Shown here: in pieces, positions 17,408 through 25,290 of the stretch | Position numbering within the stretch: position 1 is the first letter of the stretch | Layout: each line of letters starts with the position of its first letter | NCBI RefSeq assembly: GCF_001613325.1 | Contig: NZ_BDCD01000016.1 | Coordinates: 62,001 to 126,000 of the forward strand | DNA from: Nocardia yamanashiensis NBRC 100130 | GTDB lineage: Bacteria; Actinomycetota; Actinomycetes; Mycobacteriales; Mycobacteriaceae | Direction: 5' to 3' | DNA: 64,000 nt | Program-made: the position numbers and the translations under genes | The notes under the pieces: model-generated | Databases searched by the model: none | What the model was told of the DNA's origin: nothing | The model's input: the letters and a program-made list of their open reading frames with translations, nothing else

Positions 17408-19309
17408 TTAGGGCGTGACGATCGAGAAGTCCGGATCCGGATTGTCGAACAGCGTGGTCAGCTTGCCGAAGCTCGCCACATCGCCCTCGATCTTGATCTT
17501 CCCGCCCTGCACCGCCGCCTGCAGATCCTGCCCGCCCAGCAGCACGCCGATCAGCGTCGGCCGATCCAGCGTGAACGACACATCGGCCGCCGGCAGCCCG
17601 TCACCCTCGCGCCGTTCCCAGTGCAGCAGAACGCCATTGCGCAACTGCAACCGCACGGTGCGGTTCTCGTCGGTGAAATGCCAATCGCTGGTGGCCTTCT
17701 CGTGCCATGCCTTCGGCCCGTCCAGCCGCAGCGCCATACCGGTGAAGACCTGCTCGACGGACAGTGCCGCCATGACGGTCGGCGAATTCGGTTCGGTGGG
17801 CGTGCCGAACTTCCCGTTGCGCAACTCGTACGCGCCGGACAGGTAGAAGTTGCGCCACGGCCCGTTCTCCGCGCCGTAGCCCAGCTGCTCGAAGGCATCG
17901 GCCTGAAGTTCCTGCGCCGCTTTGTTCTCCGGCTCGGCGAAGATCACATAGTTGACCGCCTGCACCACCCAGCGGTAGTCGCCCTCGTCGAAGGACTGGC
18001 GTGCCTTGCGCAGCACCTCGTCCGCGCCGCCCATGAATTCCACATGGCGCCTGGCGTTCTCGACCGGCGGATGCTCCCACAGGTGCGCCGGGTTGCCGTC
18101 GAACCAGCCCATGTACCGCTGGTAGATGGCCTTCACATTGTGGCTGACCGAACCGTAGTACCCGTGCGTGTGCCAGGCGTCGGCCAGGGCCGGCGGCATC
18201 TCCATCATCTCGGCGATCTCGGTGCCGACGTAGCCCTGGTTCAGCCGCCGCAGCGTCTGGTCGTGCAGGTAGGCGTACATGTCCCGCTGCAGCTCCAGGT
18301 ATTCCACCAGCGTCTCGGTACCCCAGGTGGGCCAGTGGTGCGAGGCGAACACGACATCGCTGTCGCGGCCGTACAGGTTGATCGACTCGGTCAGGTACTG
18401 CGACCACACGTGCGGGTCGCGCACCAGCGCGCCGCGCAGGGTCAGCAGATTGTGCAGGGTGTGCGTGGAGTTCTCGGCCATGCACAGCGCCCGGAAGCCG
18501 GGGAAATAGAAGTTCATCTCCGACGGCGCTTCGGTGCCCGGGGTGATCTGGAAGGCGATCTCCACGCCGTCGATGGTCTCGGTCTGCCCGGTGTGGGTGA
18601 TATCGAGCGTCGGCGCGATCAGCGTGACGGTGCCGACCGAGGTGGTCTGCCCCAGGCCCGCGCCGACCTGACCCTTGGGCCCGCGCGGCAGGGCGGCGCC
18701 GTACATGTAGGCCGCGCGCCGCGCCATGGCGGTTCCGGCGAAGACGTTCTCCGCGACCGCGTGCTCCAGGAACCCGGCCGGCGCGATCACCGGAATCTTC
18801 CCCGATTCCGCGTCCTCGGTGGTCATCACGCCCATGGCGCCACCGAAGTGGTCCACATGCGAGTGGGTGTAGATCATGCCCGTGACCGGCTTGTTCCCGC
18901 GGTGCGCGAAGTACAGGTCCATACCGGCCTTGGCGGTCTCCGCCGAGATCAGCGGATCGATCACGATGACGCCGGTGTCGCCCTCGATGATCGTCATGTT
19001 CGACAGGTCCAGCCCGCGGATCTGATAGATGCCCGGAACCACCTCGTACAGGCCTTGTTTCACCACCAGCCCGCTCTGCCGCCACAGGCTCGGATGCACC
19101 GAGCTGGGGCAGGAGCCCTGCAGGAAGCCGTAGGACTCGTCGTCCCAGACCGTATTGCCCTTGTCGTCCTTGATGATTCCGGGTTCCAGCTTGGCGATGA
19201 ACCCGCGATCCGCGTCCTGCTGGTCCGTGGTGTTCGCGAAGGGCAGTTCCTTCAGTGCCCGTTCGTTCTGTTCGACGATGAACTCGCTCGGTTCGGTCAC
19301 TGCGCTCAT
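17408..19309 (-). CDS. Alkyl sulfatase (metallo-beta-lactamase fold), cytosolic paralogue
   Basis: 633 residues, closely similar along its whole length to the enzyme at 10276-12351 but beginning directly at MSAVTEPSEFIVEQ, with no twin-arginine or lipobox leader. The metal site THSHVDHFGG gives His149, His151, Asp153 and His154; the dimerisation and SCP2-like C-terminal domains are complete. It should hydrolyse alkyl sulfates inside the cell. AGGAGG lies 8 nt before ATG. It follows two DUF202 membrane-protein genes by 60 bp and probably shares their transcript. The pair looks like an old duplication followed by loss or gain of the export signal. Confidence 0.9.
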   Translation of the reverse strand: MSAVTEPSEFIVEQNERALKELPFANTTDQQDADRGFIAKLEPGIIKDDKGNTVWDDESYGFLQGSCPSSVHPSLWRQSGLVVKQGLYEVVPGIYQIRGLDLSNMTIIEGDTGVIVIDPLISAETAKAGMDLYFAHRGNKPVTGMIYTHSHVDHFGGAMGVMTTEDAESGKIPVIAPAGFLEHAVAENVFAGTAMARRAAYMYGAALPRGPKGQVGAGLGQTTSVGTVTLIAPTLDITHTGQTETIDGVEIAFQITPGTEAPSEMNFYFPGFRALCMAENSTHTLHNLLTLRGALVRDPHVWSQYLTESINLYGRDSDVVFASHHWPTWGTETLVEYLELQRDMYAYLHDQTLRRLNQGYVGTEIAEMMEMPPALADAWHTHGYYGSVSHNVKAIYQRYMGWFDGNPAHLWEHPPVENARRHVEFMGGADEVLRKARQSFDEGDYRWVVQAVNYVIFAEPENKAAQELQADAFEQLGYGAENGPWRNFYLSGAYELRNGKFGTPTEPNSPTVMAALSVEQVFTGMALRLDGPKAWHEKATSDWHFTDENRTVRLQLRNGVLLHWERREGDGLPAADVSFTLDRPTLIGVLLGGQDLQAAVQGGKIKIEGDVASFGKLTTLFDNPDPDFSIVTP

Positions 19310-19369
19310 CTGACTGACCTCCTGTACCTGCCGGCGAACCGGCGTCGACGAAAACCCAACTTGCTCTTG

Positions 19370-19693
19370 CTATGTGGCGATCGGATAAAAGATCGCGAGG
19401 ATCGTGGCGAGGGTGGTGACGGATACCACCGCCGCGGCGGTCGCGGCGATGACCTGCGTCCCGTGTCCCCAATGCCCGTGCTGCAGCGAACGATTGCGGG
19501 TGAAGCTGACGCCCGCGACCAGCATCAGCACCGCCGCCGCGCACAATGGCGCGATGGCCGAGTCCCGCCAGCCGCTGAGTGCGGCGTGATTGACGAACAG
19601 CGCCGCGGTACCCATGGCCGCCACGGCGGTGCGCCGCCAGGCCAGGGCGGTGCGCTCGGCCGCGAGGGTGTTCGGCGGCGTGGTGGCGCTCAT
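19370..19693 (-). CDS. DUF202 family membrane protein
   Basis: A 107-residue protein with three hydrophobic segments and the DUF202 core LAAERTALAWRRTAVAAMGTAALFVNH. Start MSATTPP at 19693 was chosen because its ATG overlaps the stop of the upstream gene as ATGA (19690-19693), a sign of translational coupling; an ATG two codons earlier exists. It forms a pair with the next gene, and the two DUF202 proteins may form a heteromeric membrane complex. Function unknown. Confidence 0.75.
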   Translation of the reverse strand: MSATTPPNTLAAERTALAWRRTAVAAMGTAALFVNHAALSGWRDSAIAPLCAAAVLMLVAGVSFTRNRSLQHGHWGHGTQVIAATAAAVVSVTTLATILAIFYPIAT

Positions 19694-20061
19694 GTCCACA
19701 CCGTGGCGACGGCCGCGAACACCGCGACGATGGCGATGCCACCCGCCAGAATCGGCACCAGGATCGTATTGCCCAGCGGCACACCGCGACTCATCCGGTC
19801 GGTGACGTCCTTCCAGTGCGTGTACGCCCCGATCGACAGGATCACCGCCAGCACGATGCAGCTCAACGACAGCGCCCGCCGCACCCCGAGATGATGGAAC
19901 GGCTGCACCAGCGTGTGCACCGCCACGCCCGCGGCCAGCAGCCCCAGCGCGGTGCGAATCCAGGCCAGAAAGGTGCGCTCGTTCGCGAGAGTGAACCGGT
20001 AGTCGATTTCGACGCGCTCCGGCTCGGCCGGCTGCTCCTGCCCGTTGCCGTCCGGGCTCAT
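19690..20061 (-). CDS. DUF202 family (YidH-like) membrane protein
   Basis: About 123 residues. DUF202 signature RFTLANERTFLAWIRTALGLLAAGVAVHTLVQ is followed by two more membrane segments (LSLSCIVLAVILSIGAYTHW and LVPILAGGIAIVAVFAAVATVW). This is the first gene of the presumed operon DUF202-DUF202-alkyl sulfatase. A GTG at 20100 would add 13 residues; neither start has a clear ribosome site. YidH-like proteins are uncharacterised inner-membrane proteins. Confidence 0.75.
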   Translation of the reverse strand: MSPDGNGQEQPAEPERVEIDYRFTLANERTFLAWIRTALGLLAAGVAVHTLVQPFHHLGVRRALSLSCIVLAVILSIGAYTHWKDVTDRMSRGVPLGNTILVPILAGGIAIVAVFAAVATVWT

Positions 20062-20361
20062 GCCACGGCCACCGGCGCGGCCGCCGAATGCCGAGGCCAC
20101 ATCTCGGCTGCCGCCGAGCGCGGCTGCTCCACGGTTTCCATGATCACCACCTGTCCGGTATCGCTAACGCGTTCGGAGCCAAGCTATCGATCAGCAACTG
20201 CGATCCTGCCATGGCTTTTCATGGCGAAACCGGCAGCCCACGCCAATCAGACAATAGGAATGGCCCATGTCCACATTCTCGTGACTCACAAACCGGACAA
20301 CCTCGCCCGGATAGGGTGAATACAGAGTTATCGATCTTGCGCGGGCGTACTCTCGCTCGCC
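20062..20361. other. Intergenic region upstream of the DUF202-sulfatase operon
   Basis: About 300 bp between divergent genes, somewhat AT-richer than average around 20150-20340. It should hold both promoters. I found no strong palindrome, RNA gene or coding segment beyond the flanking genes. Confidence 0.3.
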
Positions 20362-20679
20362 ATGGTCATGGCTGGATCGCGGGTGGACGAGCGCATCGCA
20401 GTTGCGGTGCCGGAACCGGACTACGAGTGGGGCGGGGTGTACGTGGATCGGCTGGCTATCGCCCCGCCGGGCACCGGCCCCTGGCCCGACACCGGCAACC
20501 CGCCGGGCTTCGTCCACATTCGTTCGCTGGACTGGTCGGTGCTGGTGGTCACCTGCGCGGTGGTCTTCCTGATCGGCATCGTGGCCATGGTCGTGGTCGG
20601 TAATGCCGACTTCAAGGACGAACCCGCGCCACCGCCCAGCATCCCCACCGACTGCGAGCCCTTCTGCGCGGCGCGCTGA
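20362..20679 (+). CDS. Small single-pass membrane protein, unknown
   Basis: 105 residues. A soluble N-terminal half (VPEPDYEWGGVYVDRL, with PPGTGPWPDTGNPPGF) precedes one strong membrane helix (SLDWSVLVVTCAVVFLIGIVAMVVVG) and a short tail with two Cys (DCEPFC). I do not recognise a family. It stops 6 bp before the convergent TetR gene. Composition is normal for the region. Confidence 0.5.
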   Translation: MVMAGSRVDERIAVAVPEPDYEWGGVYVDRLAIAPPGTGPWPDTGNPPGFVHIRSLDWSVLVVTCAVVFLIGIVAMVVVGNADFKDEPAPPPSIPTDCEPFCAAR

Positions 20680-20685
20680 CCCCGA

Positions 20686-21282
20686 TCAGCTCCGGGTCCG
20701 GCTGCGGCCTTTCGCGGGTATCAGCACCTCGATAGCGGCGCGCAATTGTTCACGCGCGCGTTCGGCGCTCAGCTCGCCGGACAGCCAGCGCGCGGAGAGC
20801 CCCTCGGTCAGTGCGGTGATGGCGGCGGCCACCTGATCGGGCTGCACCGTGTCGAGCACTTCACCGACAGCCTGCGCCACCCGGATGGCTTCCGCGGTCT
20901 CGCGCGTCCACTGTTCGGACGTGCGCGCCAGCGGTTCCCGCAACGGATGCTCGTACACCGCGCAGGCCCGCAGCTCGTTCCACGCCAGCGAGTTCTCCAG
21001 CACCTCGGGGGTGTCCTGGATTTCGGCGAGGATGTAATCGACCAGCTGCGTGCGCGAGGACCCCGACCCGCTGGCCGCATTGCGATACCCGCGCGCCTGA
21101 TCGTTGATATAGGTCAGCGCCGCCGCGAGCAGCCCGTCCCGATCCTTGAAGTGGTAGTAGAGGAGACCCGGAGACACCCCCGCCACCTGGGCGATATCGC
21201 TCACCCGCAGTCCCCGTACCCCGCGCTCGGCAATGGCCGTGGCGCTGGCCCGCAGGATCGCTTCCCGGCGGCGGCTGGTCAC
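20686..21282 (-). CDS. TetR/BetI-like regulator of the agmatine operon
   Basis: 198 residues with a well-formed TetR helix-turn-helix (about 5-52: REAILRASATAIAERG, VSDIAQVAGVSPGLLYYHFKDRDGLL). The C-terminal domain resembles BetI/TetR_C_6 regulators of polyamine or choline genes. It lies 42 bp downstream of the agmatine deiminase gene on the same strand and is probably the last gene of an aguB-aguA-tetR operon, so it may autoregulate the set. The inducer is inferred, not seen. Confidence 0.85.
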   Translation of the reverse strand: MTSRRREAILRASATAIAERGVRGLRVSDIAQVAGVSPGLLYYHFKDRDGLLAAALTYINDQARGYRNAASGSGSSRTQLVDYILAEIQDTPEVLENSLAWNELRACAVYEHPLREPLARTSEQWTRETAEAIRVAQAVGEVLDTVQPDQVAAAITALTEGLSARWLSGELSAERAREQLRAAIEVLIPAKGRSRTRS

Positions 21283-21324
21283 CCTCGGTACTCCCTTCCT
21301 GCCGCCGACGATTCGACGGTCATG

Positions 21325-22347
21325 CTATCCCAGCGCCGGCTGCTGCTGAGTGATGCAGTGGATGCCCCCGCCCCGAGCGAAGATCTCCCGCGCGTCCACA
21401 CTCACCACCCGGCGCCCCGGGTAGGCCTCGGCCAGTATGGCGGCCGCCGTCGCATCGCCGGGATCGCCGTAACTACAGGCGATTACACCGTCGTTGACCA
21501 CCAGATGATTGATGTAGCTGTAATCCACCCACCCCTCGTCGTCCCGCAGCACCTCGGGCGCCGGCAGTTCGACGATCTCCCAGGGCTTTCCGTGCACATC
21601 GTGCGAAGCCCGCAGCGTAGCCAGCACTTCCGCGCTCACCAGCGCATCCGGATGCGAGCCGTTCCGCTGCGAGTGCACGAGCAGCCGCCCCGGCGAGGGA
21701 ATCGCCGCCACGATATCGACATGCCCGCGAGTGCCGAATCGTTCACTGTCCCGGGTGAGTCCGCGCGGCAGCCAGATCACGTGCTCGGCCCCGATGGTGC
21801 GCGCCAGCTCCGCTTCGACGGCGGCTTTGTCCAGCCCCGGATTGCGCCCCGGATCCAATTGCACGGTCTCGGTGACCAGCACCGTGCCCTGCCCGTCCAC
21901 CTGTATCCCGCCGCCCTCGTTGACCAGCGGCGAGGAGATGATCTCGGCCCCCGCCAGCCCGCCCACGAACGCGCCGATGTGCCGATCGCGTTCCCAGGAG
22001 GCCCACTCCTGCGCACCCCACCCGTTGAACACCCAATCGACCGCCCCGAGCCGCCCGTCCGCGCCCCGCACGAAGGTAGGCCCGATATCCCGCATCCAAG
22101 CGTCGTCCAGCGGTGCCTCCACGATCTCGATCGCCGCGGACAGATAGCGCCGAGCCACCTCCCGATCGGCCGGATCCACCACCATGGTCACCGGTTCGAA
22201 CTCCAGAATCGCGTGCGCCACCGCCGACCAGGCGACCCGGGCATCGTGCGCGGAGTCGGCAGTCTCGAACGCCGTCCCGCCCTGCGGCGGAAAAGCCATC
22301 CAGATGCGTTCCTGCCGAACGGTTTCCGACGGCATCAGCCAGGACAT
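21325..22347 (-). CDS. aguA: Agmatine deiminase (peptidyl-arginine deiminase family)
   Basis: 340 residues of the PAD_porph family. It converts agmatine to N-carbamoylputrescine and ammonia. DDAWMRDIGPTFV near residue 80 carries the substrate-binding Asp/Arg, RGHVDIVAA the catalytic His-Asp pair, and GGGIHCITQQQP holds the nucleophile Cys331. Its ATG overlaps the TGA of the upstream amidase gene by one base (TGATG at 22345-22349), so the two are translationally coupled. Other guanidine substrates are possible within the family, but the amidase partner favours agmatine. Confidence 0.88.
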   Translation of the reverse strand: MSWLMPSETVRQERIWMAFPPQGGTAFETADSAHDARVAWSAVAHAILEFEPVTMVVDPADREVARRYLSAAIEIVEAPLDDAWMRDIGPTFVRGADGRLGAVDWVFNGWGAQEWASWERDRHIGAFVGGLAGAEIISSPLVNEGGGIQVDGQGTVLVTETVQLDPGRNPGLDKAAVEAELARTIGAEHVIWLPRGLTRDSERFGTRGHVDIVAAIPSPGRLLVHSQRNGSHPDALVSAEVLATLRASHDVHGKPWEIVELPAPEVLRDDEGWVDYSYINHLVVNDGVIACSYGDPGDATAAAILAEAYPGRRVVSVDAREIFARGGGIHCITQQQPALG

Positions 22348-23327
22348 CAGACCTCCGAACCGTAGGGGTGGGCCCGATCCACCGGCGCGGTGAGCCGGGC
22401 GTAGGTATCGGGCCGGCGAGTGGTGTTGAAGGGGAACAGTTCCAGCCAGTCCCGGCGCTGTTCCAGATCGAGATCCGCGACCAGCACGGCGGCCTCGTCA
22501 CGCGGGGCCTGGACCAGGATGCGGCCGTAGGGGTCGGAGATGAAGGACGAGCCGTAGAAGTTCACGCTGCCTTCGTCGCCGAAGCGATTCGGAACGACCA
22601 TGAAAGTTCCCGCGGTGATGCCGTTTCCGACGATCACATGCTGCCAGAGCGGCTGGGTGTCGAAGGCGGGGAAGGACGGCTCGGACCCGATGGCGGTGGG
22701 ATACGCCAGGATCTCCGCCCCGCCGAGCGAGTACATGCGCGCGACCTCGGGGAACCATTCGTCCCAGCAGGTCGGGAGACCGATTGCCGCGCCGTCGATT
22801 TCGGCCGGGCGGTAGATCGGGTAGGCATCGTCCGCCGGGCCCGGACGGAAGTAGGTGTCCTCGTAGTAGCCCGCGGTGACGGGGATGTGCAGCTTGCGGG
22901 TGCGGCCGATGAGTTCGCCGGTGGGGGAGACGAGGATGGCGGTGTTCAGGCCCAGGCCGTCTTCGGCTTCGGCGCGTTCGTAGAGGGAGGCGTGGACCAG
23001 GACGCCGTTGGCCTTGGCGGCTTGGGCGGCGAAGGTGAAGGTGGGGCCGGAGAGCAGGTCTTCGGCTTGGGTGCCGGGGTTGGCGCCTGCTCGTACGTCG
23101 GCGGGGTAGCGGGAGAGGGTGAGTTCGGGGAGGAAGACGGCTTTTGCGCCTTGGTCGGCGGCTATGCGGATGCCCTCGGCGAGGTGTGCTTGGAGTGCGT
23201 CGGGGTCCTCCTGCCAGCGGTGTTGCACGAGGGCTACTCGCAGTGGTGGGCGCTTTGGTTCGTGTACTCGGGCGGGGGAGACGGGCGGGGTGAGTGCGGT
23301 CTCGATGGTGAAAGCTGGTTCGGTCAT
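22347..23327 (-). CDS. aguB: N-carbamoylputrescine amidase-like nitrilase-family hydrolase
   Basis: 326 residues of the carbon-nitrogen hydrolase superfamily. The catalytic triad is Glu68 (FLPELTLS), Lys145 (RKLHIP) and Cys187 (PTCWDEWFPE). CWDEWFPE is typical of N-carbamoylputrescine amidases, which release putrescine, CO2 and ammonia. AGGAGG lies 7 nt before ATG at 23325-23327. It is the first gene of the aguB-aguA-tetR unit; its promoter lies next to the left inverted repeat of the DUF222 element. Confidence 0.88.
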   Translation of the reverse strand: MTEPAFTIETALTPPVSPARVHEPKRPPLRVALVQHRWQEDPDALQAHLAEGIRIAADQGAKAVFLPELTLSRYPADVRAGANPGTQAEDLLSGPTFTFAAQAAKANGVLVHASLYERAEAEDGLGLNTAILVSPTGELIGRTRKLHIPVTAGYYEDTYFRPGPADDAYPIYRPAEIDGAAIGLPTCWDEWFPEVARMYSLGGAEILAYPTAIGSEPSFPAFDTQPLWQHVIVGNGITAGTFMVVPNRFGDEGSVNFYGSSFISDPYGRILVQAPRDEAAVLVADLDLEQRRDWLELFPFNTTRRPDTYARLTAPVDRAHPYGSEV

Positions 23328-23488
23328 GGCGTACCTCCTGGGGTTGATCTCACCAAAATCTGAAAACTGAGTCAAGAAAATCGTGTGGTTCAGGGGTGGG
23401 GGTGGAGATCTTGGCTGGTAGGAGGTGTCTAGAACTGATCTGTGGGTCAGGGCTGGGGTGGGAGGAGTGCAAAGACAAGAGATCAAAA

Positions 23489-23593
23489 GATGGAGGTGTG
23501 GTTGCGTCGTGTGCCCTGCCGGGCCTTAGCTCACGCGACTTGGGAGCCTCTACCTGCGGTTTTCGACGGTAGTGGCTGCACGCATCACCTTTT
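23489..23593 (+). repeat. Left 105-bp inverted repeat arm
   Basis: Pairs with 25183-25287 in reverse complement with five substitutions, all isolated or paired (two adjacent near 23510). It begins GATGGAGGTGTGGTTGCG and ends GCATCACCTTTT. Confidence 0.9.
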
Positions 23594-23598
23594 AGAGA

Positions 23599-23632
23599 TT
23601 TTCCGGTTCCGGGATTTTCCCGGTTCCGGGAA
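23599..23632. repeat. Tandem TTTTCC(C)GGTTCCGGGA copies with a hairpin
   Basis: Two near-identical copies lie head to tail (23599-23614 and 23615-23631). The second forms a perfect hairpin, TTCCCGG (23617-23623) / CCGGGAA (23626-23632), just past the DUF222 stop codon, a possible terminator for that gene. Confidence 0.6.
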
Positions 23633-23634
23633 TT

Positions 23635-25080
23635 TCAGGATCTCGGGATGGAGGGGCGGGGGTGGGAGCGCGCCAAGGCGCGTTCCATCATTTCTCCGGC
23701 GTGGTGTCTGTGATTGACCTTCGGTGTTCCGGATGGGTCGATGTGGGCAGGGGCTATCCATCCGGTTCGTCCGGCGTAGCGCGAATCTTTGGGCATTACA
23801 ACGGTTTTCCAACCGCCGGGTCCGTCATGGACCAAAGCGTGGCAACGATCGCAAGCCAATGTCAGGTTGTCCAGGTCGGTGTTGCCGCCTTTGGACCATT
23901 CGGTGATGTGGTGGACTGCGGAGAGTGAGGCGGGGGCGTCGCAGCCGGGGCGGGTGCAGCCTTTTTCGGTGGCGATGAGTGCCATTCGTTGGGCGGGGCT
24001 GGCCAGGCGGCGGGAACGGCCGAGGTACAGCGGCATTCCGGCGGGGTCGACGACGGTGAGGAAGCGGGGGGACTTCGCGGCGGCGAGTTTGACGGCTTGG
24101 GCGACGGGGATGGTGCCGCCGGTGGCGGTGGTGGCTACGCCGGAGGCTGCTTCGAGTTGGTCGACGGTCATGGTGATGACGGTGGTGACGGGGAGTCCGC
24201 GGTGGGTGCCGAGGCCGTCGAGGGACACGCTCGGGGACAGCAGGGCGAGCAGGGCGTCGTGATTGCGCTGGCCGGTGGTGCGGGTGTCGCGGGCGGCGGC
24301 AGCGTCGAGGACGGTGCGGTCGACGGTGTTGTCCGCGTCGGCGGCGGTGGGGCTTTCGGGGTCGGCCGGGTTGCACATGCCCGGCCGGGCGTACTTGGCC
24401 AGGACCGGTTCGAGCAGCGCTCGGAGTTCGGGAACGATTTCGCCTTTGAGAGTGGACATTCCGTCCACCCGTTGCTTGCCGAGGGTCAGGTCCCGCACTC
24501 GCGCGCGGTCGCGTTCGTCGGTGAGGGCGCCGTCGGGATCAAGGCGCGCCAGGATCGCTTCGCCGATCTTCGGCAGGTCATCGGGCGACCCACCCGAGCG
24601 CGCGTGAGCGACCAGGATCTGTTCGGCCTCGCTCTTGGCACCGCTGGGCGCGGCAGCGGGAATCCGGTTGAGCACCTTGACGATTCCCCGCACCTGATCG
24701 CCCGAGATATCCCCATCGGCCTGCGCAGCAGCCGCCACCGGCAGCAACGGTTCCCGCTCAACCCCGTGCATATCCCGGAACACCCCGACATGCGTGGCCG
24801 CATTGACCCGCGCTTTGGCCTCAGCCCGCGACAGCGTCAACGTCTCGGCGAGAAACCCTGCGGTATTGGCACATCCGGCCCGCGCAGGCATGGACCGATC
24901 CGAAACCTCGATAGTCAGCCGATGCCCCACCGCTTCGAGCCGCCGCTTGGAAGCCTCGATACTCTTCAACACCGCAGTGATTTCACCGTCACTGAGCGGA
25001 TTCAACGACGCGGTCAACAGGGAAGCCGCCGCGTCGGCGAAGTCCGCCACCGCGTCGATGAATTCCCCCTGCGTCCCCAT
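23635..25080 (-). CDS. DUF222 / HNH endonuclease (13E12 repeat family)
   Basis: 481 residues. The N-terminal DUF222 domain (about 1-340) contains SRAEAKARVNAATHV. The HNH nuclease near 375-425 reads CTRPGCDAPASLSAVHHITEW, then GNTDLDNLTLACDRCHALVH, with zinc-type CxxxxC...CxxCH cysteines and the catalytic His pair. This is the 13E12 family, multi-copy in mycobacteria and relatives and thought to be mobile or homing. Here it is alone inside a 105-bp inverted repeat pair. Its promoter region is AT-rich with TATA-like boxes, and a TCAC-GAA-GTGA dyad lies 40 bp upstream. Nuclease activity is inferred from intact motifs. Confidence 0.88.
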   Translation of the reverse strand: MGTQGEFIDAVADFADAAASLLTASLNPLSDGEITAVLKSIEASKRRLEAVGHRLTIEVSDRSMPARAGCANTAGFLAETLTLSRAEAKARVNAATHVGVFRDMHGVEREPLLPVAAAAQADGDISGDQVRGIVKVLNRIPAAAPSGAKSEAEQILVAHARSGGSPDDLPKIGEAILARLDPDGALTDERDRARVRDLTLGKQRVDGMSTLKGEIVPELRALLEPVLAKYARPGMCNPADPESPTAADADNTVDRTVLDAAAARDTRTTGQRNHDALLALLSPSVSLDGLGTHRGLPVTTVITMTVDQLEAASGVATTATGGTIPVAQAVKLAAAKSPRFLTVVDPAGMPLYLGRSRRLASPAQRMALIATEKGCTRPGCDAPASLSAVHHITEWSKGGNTDLDNLTLACDRCHALVHDGPGGWKTVVMPKDSRYAGRTGWIAPAHIDPSGTPKVNHRHHAGEMMERALARSHPRPSIPRS

Positions 25081-25119
25081 GCCTATATTCTACGTCCGCC
25101 TTCAACGCAGTGAACGCGA

Positions 25120-25132
25120 ATCACGAAGTGAT
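25120..25132. promoter_or_regulatory. ATCAC-GAA-GTGAT dyad upstream of the HNH gene
   Basis: A perfect 5+5 bp palindrome about 40 bp before the ATG, within a very AT-rich promoter stretch (25081-25183). It is a candidate operator for the element. Confidence 0.4.
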
Positions 25133-25182
25133 ATAACTCTTTTCATTAGTTTTTGATCTTCAATCTTGAATCTCTTATCTCG

Positions 25183-25287
25183 AAAAGGTGATGCGTGCAG
25201 CCACCACCGTCGAAGACCGCAGGTCGAGGCTCCCAAGTCGCGTGAGCTAAGGCCCGGCAGGGCAGGCGACGCAACCACACCTCCATC
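25183..25287 (-). repeat. Right 105-bp inverted repeat arm
   Basis: Reverse complement of the left arm at about 95 percent identity. Its outward extension (to 25306) overlaps the last codons and stop of the neighbouring reductase-fusion gene. Confidence 0.9.
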
Positions 25288-25290
25288 CTT

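Noticed and set aside
17621-19894. 757-codon open frame on the plus strand
   Set aside because: Antisense to the second alkyl sulfatase and DUF202 genes; no protein family features.
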